A stretch of DNA of 64,000 bases, taken from Bacillus subtilis (GTDB taxonomy: Bacteria > Pseudomonadota > Alphaproteobacteria > Rhizobiales > Rhizobiaceae). The stretch is from positions 1-64,000 of the forward strand of contig JAHREI010000010.1 of assembly GCA_021733665.1 (NCBI GenBank), in the 5' to 3' direction. Both the position numbers and the translations under genes were made by a program. How positions within the stretch are numbered: the first letter of the stretch is position 1; each line of letters opens with the position of its first letter. Positions 35,119-44,808 of the stretch are shown here, in pieces. The notes beneath the pieces were generated by a model. It searched no databases and was not told where the DNA came from. It worked only from the letters and a program-made list of their open reading frames with translations.

Positions 35119-35570
35119 TTTACTTCTTCAACCTGCAACAAGCCGTCGTGATATTTCCGGACGATGATTGTTGTACCAGCCGGTAAATCCGCGCCGGTAA
35201 CCCGCCATAGCGTATCATCAAAACGGGCACGACCGTGACCGTTGACAATCGGCTCTTCCAAAGTAGTCCGCATGCCGATCAATTGATCGGCTCTGCGGTT
35301 GAGAAGCGGCTCATCACTGTTTTGCGCCCGCGGATTGAAGTATCTGCGTCCGATCAGGACAAAGATCACCGACAAGATCATGAAAAGCAGCAATTGCATT
35401 TGCCAGCTTGCTATAAAGCTGAGGCCGGTAAAGGCAAATAGGCTGGTTGCCAGAGCGGCGAGGCCGATCCAGATCAGGAAAATGCCGGGTGTAACCAGTT
35501 CAAGAAACAACAGAACCAGCCCGAGAATAACCCAGTTCCAAATGCCCAATGCTGCGAGCATGTCCGGCAT
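35115..35570 (-). CDS. NfeD-family membrane protein
   Basis: 151-residue partner of SPFH/stomatin proteins. Residues 10-75 contain three to four membrane segments ('NWVILGLVLLFLELVTPGIFLIW', 'QLLLFMILSVIFVLIG'). The C-terminal ~65 residues form the OB-fold NfeDC domain ('GMRTTLEEPIVNGHGRARFDDTLWRV'). Its ATG shares one base with the stop of the upstream SPFH gene (TAATG), so the two are translationally coupled. The pair is known to organise in the inner membrane and influence membrane protein turnover; the precise role is unknown. Confidence 0.9.
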   Translation of the reverse strand: MPDMLAALGIWNWVILGLVLLFLELVTPGIFLIWIGLAALATSLFAFTGLSFIASWQMQLLLFMILSVIFVLIGRRYFNPRAQNSDEPLLNRRADQLIGMRTTLEEPIVNGHGRARFDDTLWRVTGADLPAGTTIIVRKYHDGLLQVEEVK

Positions 35571-36652
35571 TAGCGTGATCCTGTCGGTGGTACGCGATTG
35601 CCGATAATGTGGTTAGGAACCGAGACATAATCGGCAGAACCGCTACGGGTTGTGCCATCATTACGGGCAGGAGCTGCTTTAGCCGGTGCTCTGCGCGGTG
35701 CCGCGGATGGCGCCGACTGTTCGCTGCCTGTACCGGAATTACCGAAAACCTCTTTGGCAATCGCGCCGATGCCGCCCAGCGAGCCGATCAGCGATGTGGC
35801 TTCGAGCGGCATCATGATAACCTTGTGATTTTTGGCCGATGCCATTTCAGCCAGTGCATCCGTATATTTCTGCGCTACGAAATAGTTCAGAGCTTGTACG
35901 TCACCCTGCGCAATCGCTTCGGATACCATGGTTGTCGCTTTGGCTTCCGCTTCTGCCAGACGTTCGCGGGCTTCCGCCTCACGATAGGCCGCTTCACGCT
36001 TACCTTCCGCTTCGAGAATCTGCGACTGTTTCAGACCTTCAGCACGCAGAATTTGCGCATTACGGTCACCTTCCGCTTCCAGAACCTGCGCACGCTTATC
36101 ACGCTCGGCTTTCATCTGACGCGCCATAGAATCAATCAGATCTTTCGGCGGATTGATGTCTTTGATTTCAACGCGGGTGATCTTGATGCCCCATGGATGC
36201 GCTGCCTGATCCAGCACACGCAGCAGACGATCATTGATCGTGTCGCGGTTGGAAAGCAGCTCATCGAGATCCATCGAGCCCATAACGGTACGAATATTGG
36301 TCATGGTCAGGTTGAGGATTGCATATTGCAGATCGGAAACCTGATAAGCAGCTTGTGCTGCATTCAGAACCTGAAAGAAAGCTACGGCATCCACCGATGT
36401 GGTGGCGTTATCGCGGGTAATTACTTCCTGTGTCGGTACATCAAGCACCTGTTCCATCATATTGAGGCGTGCGCCGATACGATCAAAGAACGGGACGATC
36501 ATGTTCAGACCCGGCGACAAAGTGCGGGTGTAACGGCCAAAACGCTCAACGGTAAAATTGGAACCCTGAGGCACAATTTTAATACCGGCATACAGTGTGA
36601 GAATAACCACTGCGGCTAAAATCAGTAGGGCAAGATTTGCTCCGAATTCCAT
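35570..36652 (-). CDS. SPFH/stomatin-like membrane protein (QmcA-like)
   Basis: One N-terminal membrane segment ('[21 protein letters not shown]') is followed by a band-7 domain (~25-200, '[24 protein letters not shown]'), an Ala/Glu-rich coiled coil (~190-260, '[25 protein letters not shown]') and an Ala/Pro-rich tail. Length 360 aa is a little longer than QmcA (~305) because of the tail. It probably forms large oligomeric microdomains with the NfeD partner and may modulate FtsH-type proteases. It lies between hemH (54 bp upstream) and the coupled nfeD. Confidence 0.92.
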   Translation of the reverse strand: MEFGANLALLILAAVVILTLYAGIKIVPQGSNFTVERFGRYTRTLSPGLNMIVPFFDRIGARLNMMEQVLDVPTQEVITRDNATTSVDAVAFFQVLNAAQAAYQVSDLQYAILNLTMTNIRTVMGSMDLDELLSNRDTINDRLLRVLDQAAHPWGIKITRVEIKDINPPKDLIDSMARQMKAERDKRAQVLEAEGDRNAQILRAEGLKQSQILEAEGKREAAYREAEARERLAEAEAKATTMVSEAIAQGDVQALNYFVAQKYTDALAEMASAKNHKVIMMPLEATSLIGSLGGIGAIAKEVFGNSGTGSEQSAPSAAPRRAPAKAAPARNDGTTRSGSADYVSVPNHIIGNRVPPTGSR

Positions 36653-36706
36653 TCTGGTTCCTTTTTAATCGGCCGGAAAATATAATGGTATTAGACTAAA
36701 AATGCT

Positions 36707-37753
36707 TCAGACCCAGCCTTGCAATTCGCGGCGTACGAGATCTTCGATGACGCGCATACCAAGGTCTGTATCATTAAGGCACGGAATGTGGCTGAAGTTT
36801 TCACCGCCGTTTTCGTGGAATGCTTCGGCGGCTTCATTGCCGATCTCATCCACGGTTTCCAGACAGTCTGCAACAAAGCCCGGATTGAAAACAGCGACAG
36901 ACTTAATGCCGTTTTTCGGCATTTCTTCGATGGTTTTATCTGTATAAGGCTGCAGCCACTCCTCAGGACCAAAGCGGGACTGGAAGGTGCTGATCAGCTT
37001 GTTCTCATCCCAGCCGAGGCGTGCGCGCAACAGGCGTGTGGTTTCAAGGCATTGCTGCGGATATGGATCGCCGCGGCGTGCATAGCTCTGCGGAATGCCG
37101 TGATAGGAGGCAACCACCACCTGCGGCTCGAAATCGAGCTTGGCGAGATGTTCCTCAATCGAACGTGCCAGTGCGTCAATATAGACCGGCTCATGCTGAT
37201 AGGACGGCACGGTGCGAATAGCAGGCATGAAGCGCAGTTTGTTCAGCGCATCATTGAGCTTTTCAATCACGCTGCCGGTCGTTGAGGAGGAATATTGCGG
37301 ATAGAGCGGGAAGGCGACAATACGGGTGCAACCCTGTTCGCGCAGGCGTGTCAGCACGTCTTCAATGGACGGCTGACCATAGCGCATAGCCCAGTCGACC
37401 ACGACATTGCCGAGATCGGACAGACGGGTGCCGAGCTGATCACTCTGTGAGCGTGTATAGGTGCGCAACGGCGATTCATTGCGTTCGCGATTCCAGATAC
37501 GGTCATAGGCCGCGCCGGATTTCTTAGGCCGAGTATTGAGAACGATACCGAACAGGATCGGATACCAGATTGCCTTCGGCCATTCGATCACGCGGGAATC
37601 CATCAGGAATTCACGCAAATAGCGGCGCATAGAAGTGCGGTCAGTGCCATCAGGTGTTCCCAGATTGATCAGCATAACGCCTGTTTTTTCAAGCACAGGT
37701 TTTGCTTGCACCGGCTGGGCGATCGCGGATTGGCTCATCACATCATCATGCAT
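36707..37753 (-). CDS. hemH: Ferrochelatase
   Basis: Inserts Fe2+ into protoporphyrin IX, the last step of haem b synthesis, at the inner membrane. The start at 37753 ('MHDDVMSQSAI') is preferred; the frame extends upstream to 37846 without family similarity. Seen: 'GVMLINLGTPDGTD' (~27), 'FPLYPQYSSSTTGSV' (~140), the metal-binding His in 'VVASYHGIPQSYARRGDPY' (~205) and the conserved Glu in 'CLETVDEIGNEAAEAF' (~300). Length 348 aa is typical. It heads a minus-strand set with the SPFH and NfeD genes. hemH close to omp10 is, as I recall, also the case in Brucella. Confidence 0.95.
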   Translation of the reverse strand: MHDDVMSQSAIAQPVQAKPVLEKTGVMLINLGTPDGTDRTSMRRYLREFLMDSRVIEWPKAIWYPILFGIVLNTRPKKSGAAYDRIWNRERNESPLRTYTRSQSDQLGTRLSDLGNVVVDWAMRYGQPSIEDVLTRLREQGCTRIVAFPLYPQYSSSTTGSVIEKLNDALNKLRFMPAIRTVPSYQHEPVYIDALARSIEEHLAKLDFEPQVVVASYHGIPQSYARRGDPYPQQCLETTRLLRARLGWDENKLISTFQSRFGPEEWLQPYTDKTIEEMPKNGIKSVAVFNPGFVADCLETVDEIGNEAAEAFHENGGENFSHIPCLNDTDLGMRVIEDLVRRELQGWV

Positions 37754-37944
37754 GTTTTTGTCTCTATCCTGATGAGGCAGCTTCCTGTTGTGCCGGTGCC
37801 AGACTTGACCAGAGACTGGCTGGAGACTGTCAGAATTCCGGATCAACGAAAGCTGCCGAATAAATTTTACCTATCATAACAGTATTCTGACCGGCATGGC
37901 CAGAATATAACTATAATATGAGAACGAAACTCAAATTATAATTG

Positions 37945-39717
37945 TTAAGGTGAAGCAGGAGCGCCGGTTTTCAAACTTGCACCAACCGGCAGGTGGCGGG
38001 GTTTATAATGCCGGTTCTGCTGAAACAGTTGTTTCCATTTCATGCCATTGCCATAAAGCGCTTCGGCAATTGACCAGTAACTGTCGCCTTTTTGGATGAC
38101 ATAGGTTGTTGCAATTTTCGGCTCCGGTCGGTTGGCGGGTTGTTGTACTTCACCGGCATAGGGTGAATGCTCTTGTAAATATTCTGCAACAACCTGATCC
38201 AGCGCGGGGCCGTAATCATAGGCCTTTTCAGCTTTCTCAGCGATCATCGTATAGCCGTCACCGCCGGTGCGCAGATAATCGGTTGCAGCAATGCCGTACA
38301 CCCTATTGTCATCCAGAGACTGCCAGTTTTTATCAGCGTCCTGTATTTCAACGGTGCCGATGCGCTGTCCGGCAGGTTTGGCGATATCGGTTGTAAATTT
38401 GATGCCGGAGACCTGCGGATAACGGCCGCTGCCTTTTTCGATCTGGCTGACACCGTTTTCCAGTGCCGCGCGTAAATCATTGCCTTTGATCTGGAAAGTT
38501 GCCACCGTATTCTGGAATGGCAAGACGACAAGCACATCGCCCATCGTGACTTCACCTGCCTTGATGGATGCGCGCAACGCACCGCCATTAATCAATGCAG
38601 CAGTGATCCCCTGATCGCGGACACGATCCAGCATGGCATTGGTCACCAGATCGCCCATCGGGCATTGCTGCGTGCGGCAGCTGACAGCGGAACCATCAAT
38701 CAGCTTGGCGGTTTCTGCAACGCGACGGTTTTTCAGCTCTTCAATCGGCTTGGCCATTTCCGCAATGCGCTGTGCCAATTGCTCATCCGGTTTGATCGAG
38801 GCATCAAGGCGCAGCGGTGATCCCGAGGCGGTTTTGAGGTTGCCGTCATCATCAAAATTCAGCACCAGTCTGCCCAGATATTGCGTATAGGCATAAGCGG
38901 TCACGACCGGCACCATTTTACCGGACGGATTTTTGACCAGAGTAGGATAGGGGCCGGAGGCACGGGCATTATCGCCGAGCAATGTATGGCTGTGTCCGCC
39001 GACAATTGCATCCAGATCGTCCAGTTCTGCCGCCAGTTGCTGATCCACATCATAGCCCAAATGGGTGAGGGCGATGATCTTGGTGACGCCTTGCTGTTTC
39101 AACTCAGGAATAATGCGCTGCAATGTTTCTTTGGCAGCGAGGAAGCGTAGATCTTTGTCAGGGCGGGCGATTGCCACGGTATCCGGTGTCGTCAGGCCGA
39201 TAATGCCGATTTTCTCACCGCCGACCGTTTTGATCAGATAGGGGGCAAATTTGCCATGTATGGGTGAGGTGGCAGCGCTTTCAATATTGGCTGACAGAAC
39301 CGGTGTCCGGATATCATTCAGAAAAGGCGCCAGCCCGTCTTGTCCGAGATCGAACTCGTGATTGCCGAGTGCCATGGCATCATAGCCAATGGCATTCATG
39401 AATTCGGCATTGTCGACGCCCTTATAGGTGGTGAAAAACAGCGAGCCCTGAAACTGATCACCGGCATCCAAAACCAGCACATTATCCGCCTTGGCGCGCT
39501 CGATATCAATGGCCGCCTTCAGCCGCGCCATACCGCCGAAACATTGTTGTTCCGCACTCTCTTTGGCTGAACAGGTCGCATCATATTTATTGACCTCCTC
39601 AATACGCGAATGCGTATCATTGGTGTGAAGGATGGTCAGGGTGTAATCAGCATAGGCGGGCAGAGACAAAGCAGTGAGGCTTGCGCTGCAAAACAGGATT
39701 TTAAACAGTCCGGACAT
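37945..39717 (-). CDS. Periplasmic 5'-nucleotidase/UDP-sugar hydrolase with C-terminal LysM domain
   Basis: Metallophosphoesterase of the UshA type. The start at 39717 has GGAGAG 5 bases ahead and gives a signal peptide ('ILFCSASLTALSLPAYA'). The N-terminal metallophosphatase domain shows 'LTILHTNDTHSR', 'VLVLDAGDQFQGS', 'ALGNHEFDLG' and 'GGHSHTLLG', covering the two-metal site. The 5_nucleotid_C domain spans ~330-500 ('ALINGGALRASIKAGEVTMGD', 'ATDYLRTGGDGYT'). The last ~50 residues are a LysM module ('TTYVIQKGDSYWSIAEALYG'), which would anchor it to peptidoglycan. It probably salvages extracellular nucleotides or UDP-sugars. No terminator is visible downstream. Confidence 0.9.
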   Translation of the reverse strand: MSGLFKILFCSASLTALSLPAYADYTLTILHTNDTHSRIEEVNKYDATCSAKESAEQQCFGGMARLKAAIDIERAKADNVLVLDAGDQFQGSLFFTTYKGVDNAEFMNAIGYDAMALGNHEFDLGQDGLAPFLNDIRTPVLSANIESAATSPIHGKFAPYLIKTVGGEKIGIIGLTTPDTVAIARPDKDLRFLAAKETLQRIIPELKQQGVTKIIALTHLGYDVDQQLAAELDDLDAIVGGHSHTLLGDNARASGPYPTLVKNPSGKMVPVVTAYAYTQYLGRLVLNFDDDGNLKTASGSPLRLDASIKPDEQLAQRIAEMAKPIEELKNRRVAETAKLIDGSAVSCRTQQCPMGDLVTNAMLDRVRDQGITAALINGGALRASIKAGEVTMGDVLVVLPFQNTVATFQIKGNDLRAALENGVSQIEKGSGRYPQVSGIKFTTDIAKPAGQRIGTVEIQDADKNWQSLDDNRVYGIAATDYLRTGGDGYTMIAEKAEKAYDYGPALDQVVAEYLQEHSPYAGEVQQPANRPEPKIATTYVIQKGDSYWSIAEALYGNGMKWKQLFQQNRHYKPRHLPVGASLKTGAPASP

Positions 39718-39820
39718 GGTTCTCTCCGCTGACAGATCATTCAAAATAGCATGATAATATGACGAATGCTCTTTGCATCTCCCAATTTTTGGGGACGGCA
39801 ATTTTGAGAGGCCGGAATGC

Positions 39821-39851
39821 AAAACGCCCGCAGCGGGCTGCGGGCGTTTTT
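39821..39851 (-). terminator. Rho-independent terminator after omp10
   Basis: The 13-bp perfect stem AAAACGCCCGCAG (39821-39833) and CTGCGGGCGTTTT (39838-39850) has a 4-nt loop. On the minus strand it follows the omp10 stop by 21 bases and ends in T's. Confidence 0.88.
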
Positions 39852-39871
39852 GAATTTTAAAGCGCAGTGGT

Positions 39872-40252
39872 TCAGGCTTTGCGTGTCAGCGAGAATTGCG
39901 AACCTGTCGATGTGGTGCAATTAAGCTGCGACTGGGTTACCTGTGCGCAATTGACTTTGGACGTGGTGCCGCGAACGATCGAACGCATGTCAATTTCCAC
40001 CAGACGTGGGGACAGGTAACGGTAATTACCCTCGGCCAGCTTTTCATTGGTGTCAGTTGTACGGGTTTCGAAAATGCCGCCGTTGAAGTTGGATGTAATG
40101 CCGTTGGCATCTACCCAGCCACCATCAATGCCGGCATTGGCCGGACGGGTCGGAACATTGTTGCCGCCGCCATCATTGATTGGACCATAAGTTGTACAGG
40201 CAGCGAGTGTGGCAGCCAAACAAAGGGATGCGGCCGTGCGGAATGTTTTCAT
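39872..40252 (-). CDS. omp10: Omp10-like outer-membrane lipoprotein
   Basis: 126-residue lipoprotein. The signal peptide ends in lipobox 'LAAC' with acylated Cys19. The segment 'GIDGGWVDANGITSNFNGGIFETRTTDTNEKLAEGNY' (first 20 residues from Gly43) and 'SIVRGTTSKVNCAQV' closely match Brucella Omp10 from memory. It has two more Cys near the C-terminus that could form a disulphide. Omp10 is a minor surface lipoprotein and antigen of Brucella; its biochemical role is unknown. A perfect TATAAT sits about 75 bases upstream on the minus strand (complement of 40327-40332). It is the strongest taxonomic marker in the window. Confidence 0.93.
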   Translation of the reverse strand: MKTFRTAASLCLAATLAACTTYGPINDGGGNNVPTRPANAGIDGGWVDANGITSNFNGGIFETRTTDTNEKLAEGNYRYLSPRLVEIDMRSIVRGTTSKVNCAQVTQSQLNCTTSTGSQFSLTRKA

Positions 40253-40462
40253 AAGCGAGCTCTCCCGGAATTCTGCAAAATTTTTATACCAATTTGATGT
40301 ATGGAATTACTGCTAAATACAAGAGCATTATAGGTTTCTTAACCATCAAGAGCCTTGTATCTGTTGCTTTTTTACCTCACATCTTGGTGACTGGCCGTGT
40401 GCGGACGCGTTTTTAAGCATGCAATCTGAGCCATAAGGATGGCATTTTGAGGTCATCTGCGA

Positions 40463-41104
40463 TCAGGCTGTCGTGGCAAACCGTGTTGGAATCATGCCGC
40501 GCAATGAATTCCCGACAAAAATCTGTTTGGCATTTTGCAAATCCTGCATGGTGAGGATTGCTGTTTTGGCCGTGCCGTTTTGCAATAATTCCTGCCGCAG
40601 AATGCCATTGAGCAAGCCGCACTCCAAGGGCGGCGTCAGCAAATGGCCATCACCCATATCAACGAAAAGCGAAGTGATCGTGCCTTCGCATAGCTCGTCT
40701 TTTTCATTGAGAAGCAGGACTTCATCAGCCTGCATCGGTGTGAACTCTGCCCGGGCGATCTCGTAAATTGCGCGGCGGGTGGTTTTATGGCATAGCAACG
40801 GATCAGCGCTGTTGAGCCGTGTTTTCGCAAGGGCCACAGTCCATTGCGCATCGGCGCTCAAGGGCTGGAACGGGGCAGTGATGATCTCTGTTTCGCCGTT
40901 TGCGGTTAAGCAAAGCCGGACGCGTAAGGCCTGATTGCCGGTGCCATGTGCTTGTAATTTTGTACGGATATCAGCTATGTCACAGACACAGCCGAGTTCT
41001 TTTGCCGAAGATTGCAGGCGCTGCAAATGTTGCTCTAAACGCAAAAAACCATTGGCAGGTTCAAAGCGTAAAGTTTCGATCAGGCCAAAATCAGGATTTT
41101 GCAT
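40463..41104 (-). CDS. pabC: Aminodeoxychorismate lyase (class IV aminotransferase fold)
   Basis: PLP enzyme releasing pyruvate and p-aminobenzoate from 4-amino-4-deoxychorismate. 213 residues with 'GLIETLRFEPANGFLRLEQHL' at the N-terminus, a candidate PLP Lys in 'LLCHKTTRRAIYEIAR' (~110) and 'NEKDELCEGTITSLFVDMG' (~137). It is shorter than E. coli PabC (269). An AAGGA site lies 5 bases before the ATG. It sits 9 bp after pabB on the same strand, so the pair supplies folate precursor. The family often carries broad annotation; context decides here. Confidence 0.88.
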   Translation of the reverse strand: MQNPDFGLIETLRFEPANGFLRLEQHLQRLQSSAKELGCVCDIADIRTKLQAHGTGNQALRVRLCLTANGETEIITAPFQPLSADAQWTVALAKTRLNSADPLLCHKTTRRAIYEIARAEFTPMQADEVLLLNEKDELCEGTITSLFVDMGDGHLLTPPLECGLLNGILRQELLQNGTAKTAILTMQDLQNAKQIFVGNSLRGMIPTRFATTA

Positions 41105-41113
41105 TTGAGTCCT

Positions 41114-42286
41114 TTAGATACCGGAAACAGGACTGTCACCGGTCGCATAACGGGCTTTCAGCAGACATTCGGCATATTCAGCTTCTGCCGTTGAATCATA
41201 GACCACACCGCCGCCGACATTGAGAACAGCTTCGCCATCAGGATAAAGTGACAGTGTGCGGATGGCGACGTTGAAACGCATCTCGCCTGACGGGGCAATC
41301 CATCCGATAGAGCCGCAATACATATCCCGTGCCTGTTGTTCCAATACATGCAGGATTGTCATAGCGCTAATTTTCGGCGCGCCTGTAATAGACCCGCAGG
41401 GAAACAAGGCTGCAAAAACTTGTCGCAGTGTGAGATCGGGCAACAGCTTTGCCTGCACATGGCTAACCATTTGATGCACGGTCGGATAACGTTCGACATG
41501 GAACAGTTTAGGGACTGAAAGGCTGCCGACTTCGCTGATCAAAGAAATGTCATTGCGCAGCAAATCCACGATCATGCGGTTTTCTGCCTGACTTTTCTCG
41601 TCATGGATCAGAAAATCACGCAAGGCATCATCTTCCTGTGGGGTTGCCCCGCGTGGTGTGGTGCCCTTCATCGGATGGGTTTCAATCCAACCGTCTTTAT
41701 CAACTTCAAAAAACAGTTCCGGTGAGCGCGACAGGATAAGCGGTGCCTTGTCCTGTGATGTCAGATGAACAAATGCACTATAGCGCACCGGCTGGCGTTT
41801 GCTGAGCGTATCAAACAGGGCTTCCGGCGCACCATGATATTGTGCTGTGATCGGAAAGGTCAGGTTTCCCTGATAGCAATCGCCTTCACGCAAATGACGG
41901 TGCAGGCGATCAAAGCGCCGCTGATAATTGCTCTGTGACCAACCGGCATGGAAGTTTGAAAGGCCGGCATTGGTGTCTTTGGGCGGCATATCGTCAGATA
42001 TAGTTGCGGGTGGTTCACTGAAAACGCCAAAGCAGATTAGCGGCACACGGCGCTTTTGCGGCAGCAGGGCTGCCAGTTTTGGCTCAAGCAGGAAACCTGC
42101 TTCATAGCTGAAATAGCCCGCAAGCCATTTTCCTTGACGGCGTGCGGCTTCCAGCGCAGCAAAACCCGCTTCAAAATCTGAAGCCTGCTCGATGATGATC
42201 AATTGCTCGGGATTGTTGAACAGCTGCGAGCGCTGTTCAACATCATCACGAAACAGGATAGTGCCTTCAGAGATGTGCGGGATCAC
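41114..42286 (-). CDS. pabB: Aminodeoxychorismate synthase component I
   Basis: Chorismate-binding enzyme converting chorismate and ammonia to 4-amino-4-deoxychorismate; 390 residues. The N-terminal ~120 residues form the shorter anthranilate-synthase-like domain. The chorismate domain has the PabB-type 'HPMKGTTPRGATPQED' (~197), 'NRMIVDLLRNDIS' (~235), 'CGSITGAPKISAM' (~297) and 'YCGSIGWIAPSGEMRFNVAIRT' (~322). The start is a GTG at 42286 behind GGAAG, 5 bp after the pepF stop. No pabA is in the window. It is the middle gene of pepF-pabB-pabC. Confidence 0.93.
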   Translation of the reverse strand: MIPHISEGTILFRDDVEQRSQLFNNPEQLIIIEQASDFEAGFAALEAARRQGKWLAGYFSYEAGFLLEPKLAALLPQKRRVPLICFGVFSEPPATISDDMPPKDTNAGLSNFHAGWSQSNYQRRFDRLHRHLREGDCYQGNLTFPITAQYHGAPEALFDTLSKRQPVRYSAFVHLTSQDKAPLILSRSPELFFEVDKDGWIETHPMKGTTPRGATPQEDDALRDFLIHDEKSQAENRMIVDLLRNDISLISEVGSLSVPKLFHVERYPTVHQMVSHVQAKLLPDLTLRQVFAALFPCGSITGAPKISAMTILHVLEQQARDMYCGSIGWIAPSGEMRFNVAIRTLSLYPDGEAVLNVGGGVVYDSTAEAEYAECLLKARYATGDSPVSGI

Positions 42287-42291
42287 TGTGA

Positions 42292-44148
42292 TCAGTCTTC
42301 CATCGCTTCCAGCTCATCGATCATGCCTTCAATAACCGACAGACCCTGCTGCCAGAATGCCGGATCAGATGCATCCAGACCAAATGGTGCCAGCAGCTCT
42401 TTATGATGGCGTGTGCCACCGGCTTTCAGCATATCGAAATATTTGTCCTGAAAGCCTTCAGTGCTGTTCTGATATACCGCATAGAGCGAGTTAACGAGGC
42501 AATCACCGAATGCATAGGCATAGACATAGAACGGTGAATGGATGAAATGTGGAATATATGTCCAAAAGCTCTCATAACCCGGATTAAGACGGATTGCCGG
42601 TCCAAGGCTTGAGCGCTGCACTTCCATCCAGATTTCACCAATCTGTTCGGCAGTCAGCTCGCCGTTTTTGCGCTCGGTATGCACTTTGCGTTCAAACTCA
42701 TAGAAGGCGATCTGGCGCACGACCGTATTGATCATGTCTTCGGTTTTTTGCGCCAGCATAGCTTTGCGCTCACGCTTGGTCTCAGCTTTTGCAAGCAGCG
42801 ACTGGAAAGTCAGCATCTCACCGAAAACCGATGCGGTTTCTGCCAGTGTCAGCGGTGTGGATGCCATCAGCGCACCCTGTTTTGCTGCCAGAACCTGATG
42901 TACGCCATGGCCTAGCTCATGAGCGAGGGTCATGACATCGCGTGGCTTGCCGAGATAGTTGAGCAGCACATAAGGATGTACAGAAGGTACGGTCGGATGC
43001 GCAAAAGCACCCGGTGCTTTACCCGCACGGCTTGGGGCATCAATCCAGTTCTTGTCAAAGAAATCGCGGGCGATATCGGCCATCTCCGGCGCGAAGCCTG
43101 CATAGGCATCAAGCACAGTCGCTTTGGCTTCATCCCAGCCGATTGTCGCCTGTGAACTCTCCGGCAGCGGGGCATTGCGATCCCAGTTGTCGAGCTGCTC
43201 AAGACCCAGCCATTTGGCTTTCAGCGCATAGTAACGGTGGGAAATACGTGGATAGGCAGCATTGACTGCACTGGCCAGTGCGTCGACAACTTCGCGTTCG
43301 ACGCGGTTGGCAAGGTGGCGGCTGTCAGCAATATCTTCAAAACCGCGCCAGCGATCGGAGATTTCCTTATCCTTGGCCAGCGTATTGGTGATCAGGGTAA
43401 AGAGGCGCAGATTTTCACCAAAGGTTTTGGACAGTGCTTCCGATGCTTTTTTACGGTTTGCACCATCGGCATCCTGCAGCATGGTCAGGACCGGCTCGAT
43501 CGGCAGCGCTTCACCGTCGATTGTAAAGCGCAAACCGCTCATCGTTTCATCAAACAGACGGTTCCATGCGCCAAAACCGGTGACGGATTTTTCGTGGAAC
43601 AGTGCTTCGGTCTTGTCATCCAGCTGATAAGGCTTGTCTTTACGCAGATCGACCAGCCATGGCTTGTAATGACCAATGGCCGGATTATCCGCGATGGCCT
43701 TATCAAGCAGGGCGTCATCAATGCGGTTGAGTTCCAACGAGAAGAAGATCAGATGGCTGCTGGCATCGGTCAGTTTCTGCTGTACGTCACCATAGAGCTT
43801 GGCATTGGTTGCACTGGATGTGTCATCTGCATAGAGCAGGCCCGCATAGGAGTAGATGCGGCCCATCAGTTCTTCGAGCTGTTCGAATTCTTTGATAGTA
43901 TCGGCAAAGTCGCCGCCTTGCGCTTTGGAAACCTCGGCTTCCAGCTTGCCCTTCCACTTGGTTTCAAAGGCAACGGCTTGCTCGGCAGAGATTTTAAGAT
44001 CACGGGCTAGTTCAGGGCTGTCCGGTGCAGGGTAAAGGTCGGTGAGGTTCCAGCGTGGCAGATTGCTCAGATCCGTTGATGCTGCTGATTGTGCCTGAGG
44101 CGCATCAGCTGGCATGCGGAGAAGTTCTGCTTGGTTGCGTAAATTCAT
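42292..44148 (-). CDS. pepF: Oligoendopeptidase F (M3B metallopeptidase)
   Basis: Cytoplasmic zinc peptidase hydrolysing short peptides. 618 residues with an N-terminal PepF/M3 domain (~130-200) and the catalytic domain carrying 'LAHELGHGVHQVL' (HExxH, ~408) and the downstream Glu in 'LAETASVFGEMLTF' (~436). The ATG at 44148 is used; a second in-frame ATG at 44115 ('MPADAPQAQ') is possible. Its stop lies 5 bp before pabB. The M3B family cuts oligopeptides of about 7-17 residues, and the coupling to pab genes is probably only transcriptional. Confidence 0.93.
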   Translation of the reverse strand: MNLRNQAELLRMPADAPQAQSAASTDLSNLPRWNLTDLYPAPDSPELARDLKISAEQAVAFETKWKGKLEAEVSKAQGGDFADTIKEFEQLEELMGRIYSYAGLLYADDTSSATNAKLYGDVQQKLTDASSHLIFFSLELNRIDDALLDKAIADNPAIGHYKPWLVDLRKDKPYQLDDKTEALFHEKSVTGFGAWNRLFDETMSGLRFTIDGEALPIEPVLTMLQDADGANRKKASEALSKTFGENLRLFTLITNTLAKDKEISDRWRGFEDIADSRHLANRVEREVVDALASAVNAAYPRISHRYYALKAKWLGLEQLDNWDRNAPLPESSQATIGWDEAKATVLDAYAGFAPEMADIARDFFDKNWIDAPSRAGKAPGAFAHPTVPSVHPYVLLNYLGKPRDVMTLAHELGHGVHQVLAAKQGALMASTPLTLAETASVFGEMLTFQSLLAKAETKRERKAMLAQKTEDMINTVVRQIAFYEFERKVHTERKNGELTAEQIGEIWMEVQRSSLGPAIRLNPGYESFWTYIPHFIHSPFYVYAYAFGDCLVNSLYAVYQNSTEGFQDKYFDMLKAGGTRHHKELLAPFGLDASDPAFWQQGLSVIEGMIDELEAMED

Positions 44149-44808
44149 AGCGGTTCAACCTCATACGATTCTTTTCATTGCTGATGACTATATAGGACGT
44201 TCTTACGCAGATTTCATATGCCTCAGCAGCGTGAAAATTGCGGGTTCCAATGCAAGTGCAGGCTTGCTGCTTTTGTTAATGTGAGGCCGCAAATCAGTGC
44301 CTGAACGGAGGTTGATTTGGGCTTTTTCCGTTTGATGCGACGGAAAAACGGATTTGGTTCCCGAAATTACGACATTTATCCCATCACATTGCGTTACATA
44401 TATGAAACAAAGTGAGGAGATTTGCGCAAAAATTCTCACGCGACGGTCGGTTATATCTCTGAAATATTATGTAAATTTTTGGATATTAAAAAGAAATTTT
44501 TAGCAAGAGCAGGATAAGTCGTGCTCATAGAGCGCTTATTAAAAATGAACATTTTCAACTGGATGGTGCATATATGCAACATTCATGGTGGGGTTAATGT
44601 TTTGTGGGTGATTTGCGTGCATTTTAAAATTAGTGCACGCTAAGATTGAAATTTCTGTTCATTAACTCTTTACCATGATGGAAAGTGCTTCCGAAATAGG
44701 TTTTTTTCGTCATGGTGAAAACTCATTGTCTGTTCAATAAGTGTCTATTAACCATTAAATCCGATATTCGTCTGAATAGCGTGACTGTAAACGGTAAGGC
44801 ATTCGAAA
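44149..44808. other. Long AT-rich intergenic region between pepF and the DUF882 gene
   Basis: 660 bases with no supportable ORF. Two inverted repeats stand out: TTTTTCCGT (44323-44331) with ACGGAAAAA (44340-44348), and GCGTGCA (44615-44621) with TGCACGC (44634-44640) around an AT-only centre. Either could be an operator or a small-RNA hairpin. Near the DUF882 gene lies TTAACCATTAA, too tightly spaced for a CtrA box. Confidence 0.35.

Noticed and set aside
43237-44010. 257-codon ORF opposite pepF
   Set aside because: Antisense shadow of a conserved peptidase; no independent support.
44750-44761. CtrA box at TTAACCATTAA
   Set aside because: Spacing between half-sites is 3, not 7.
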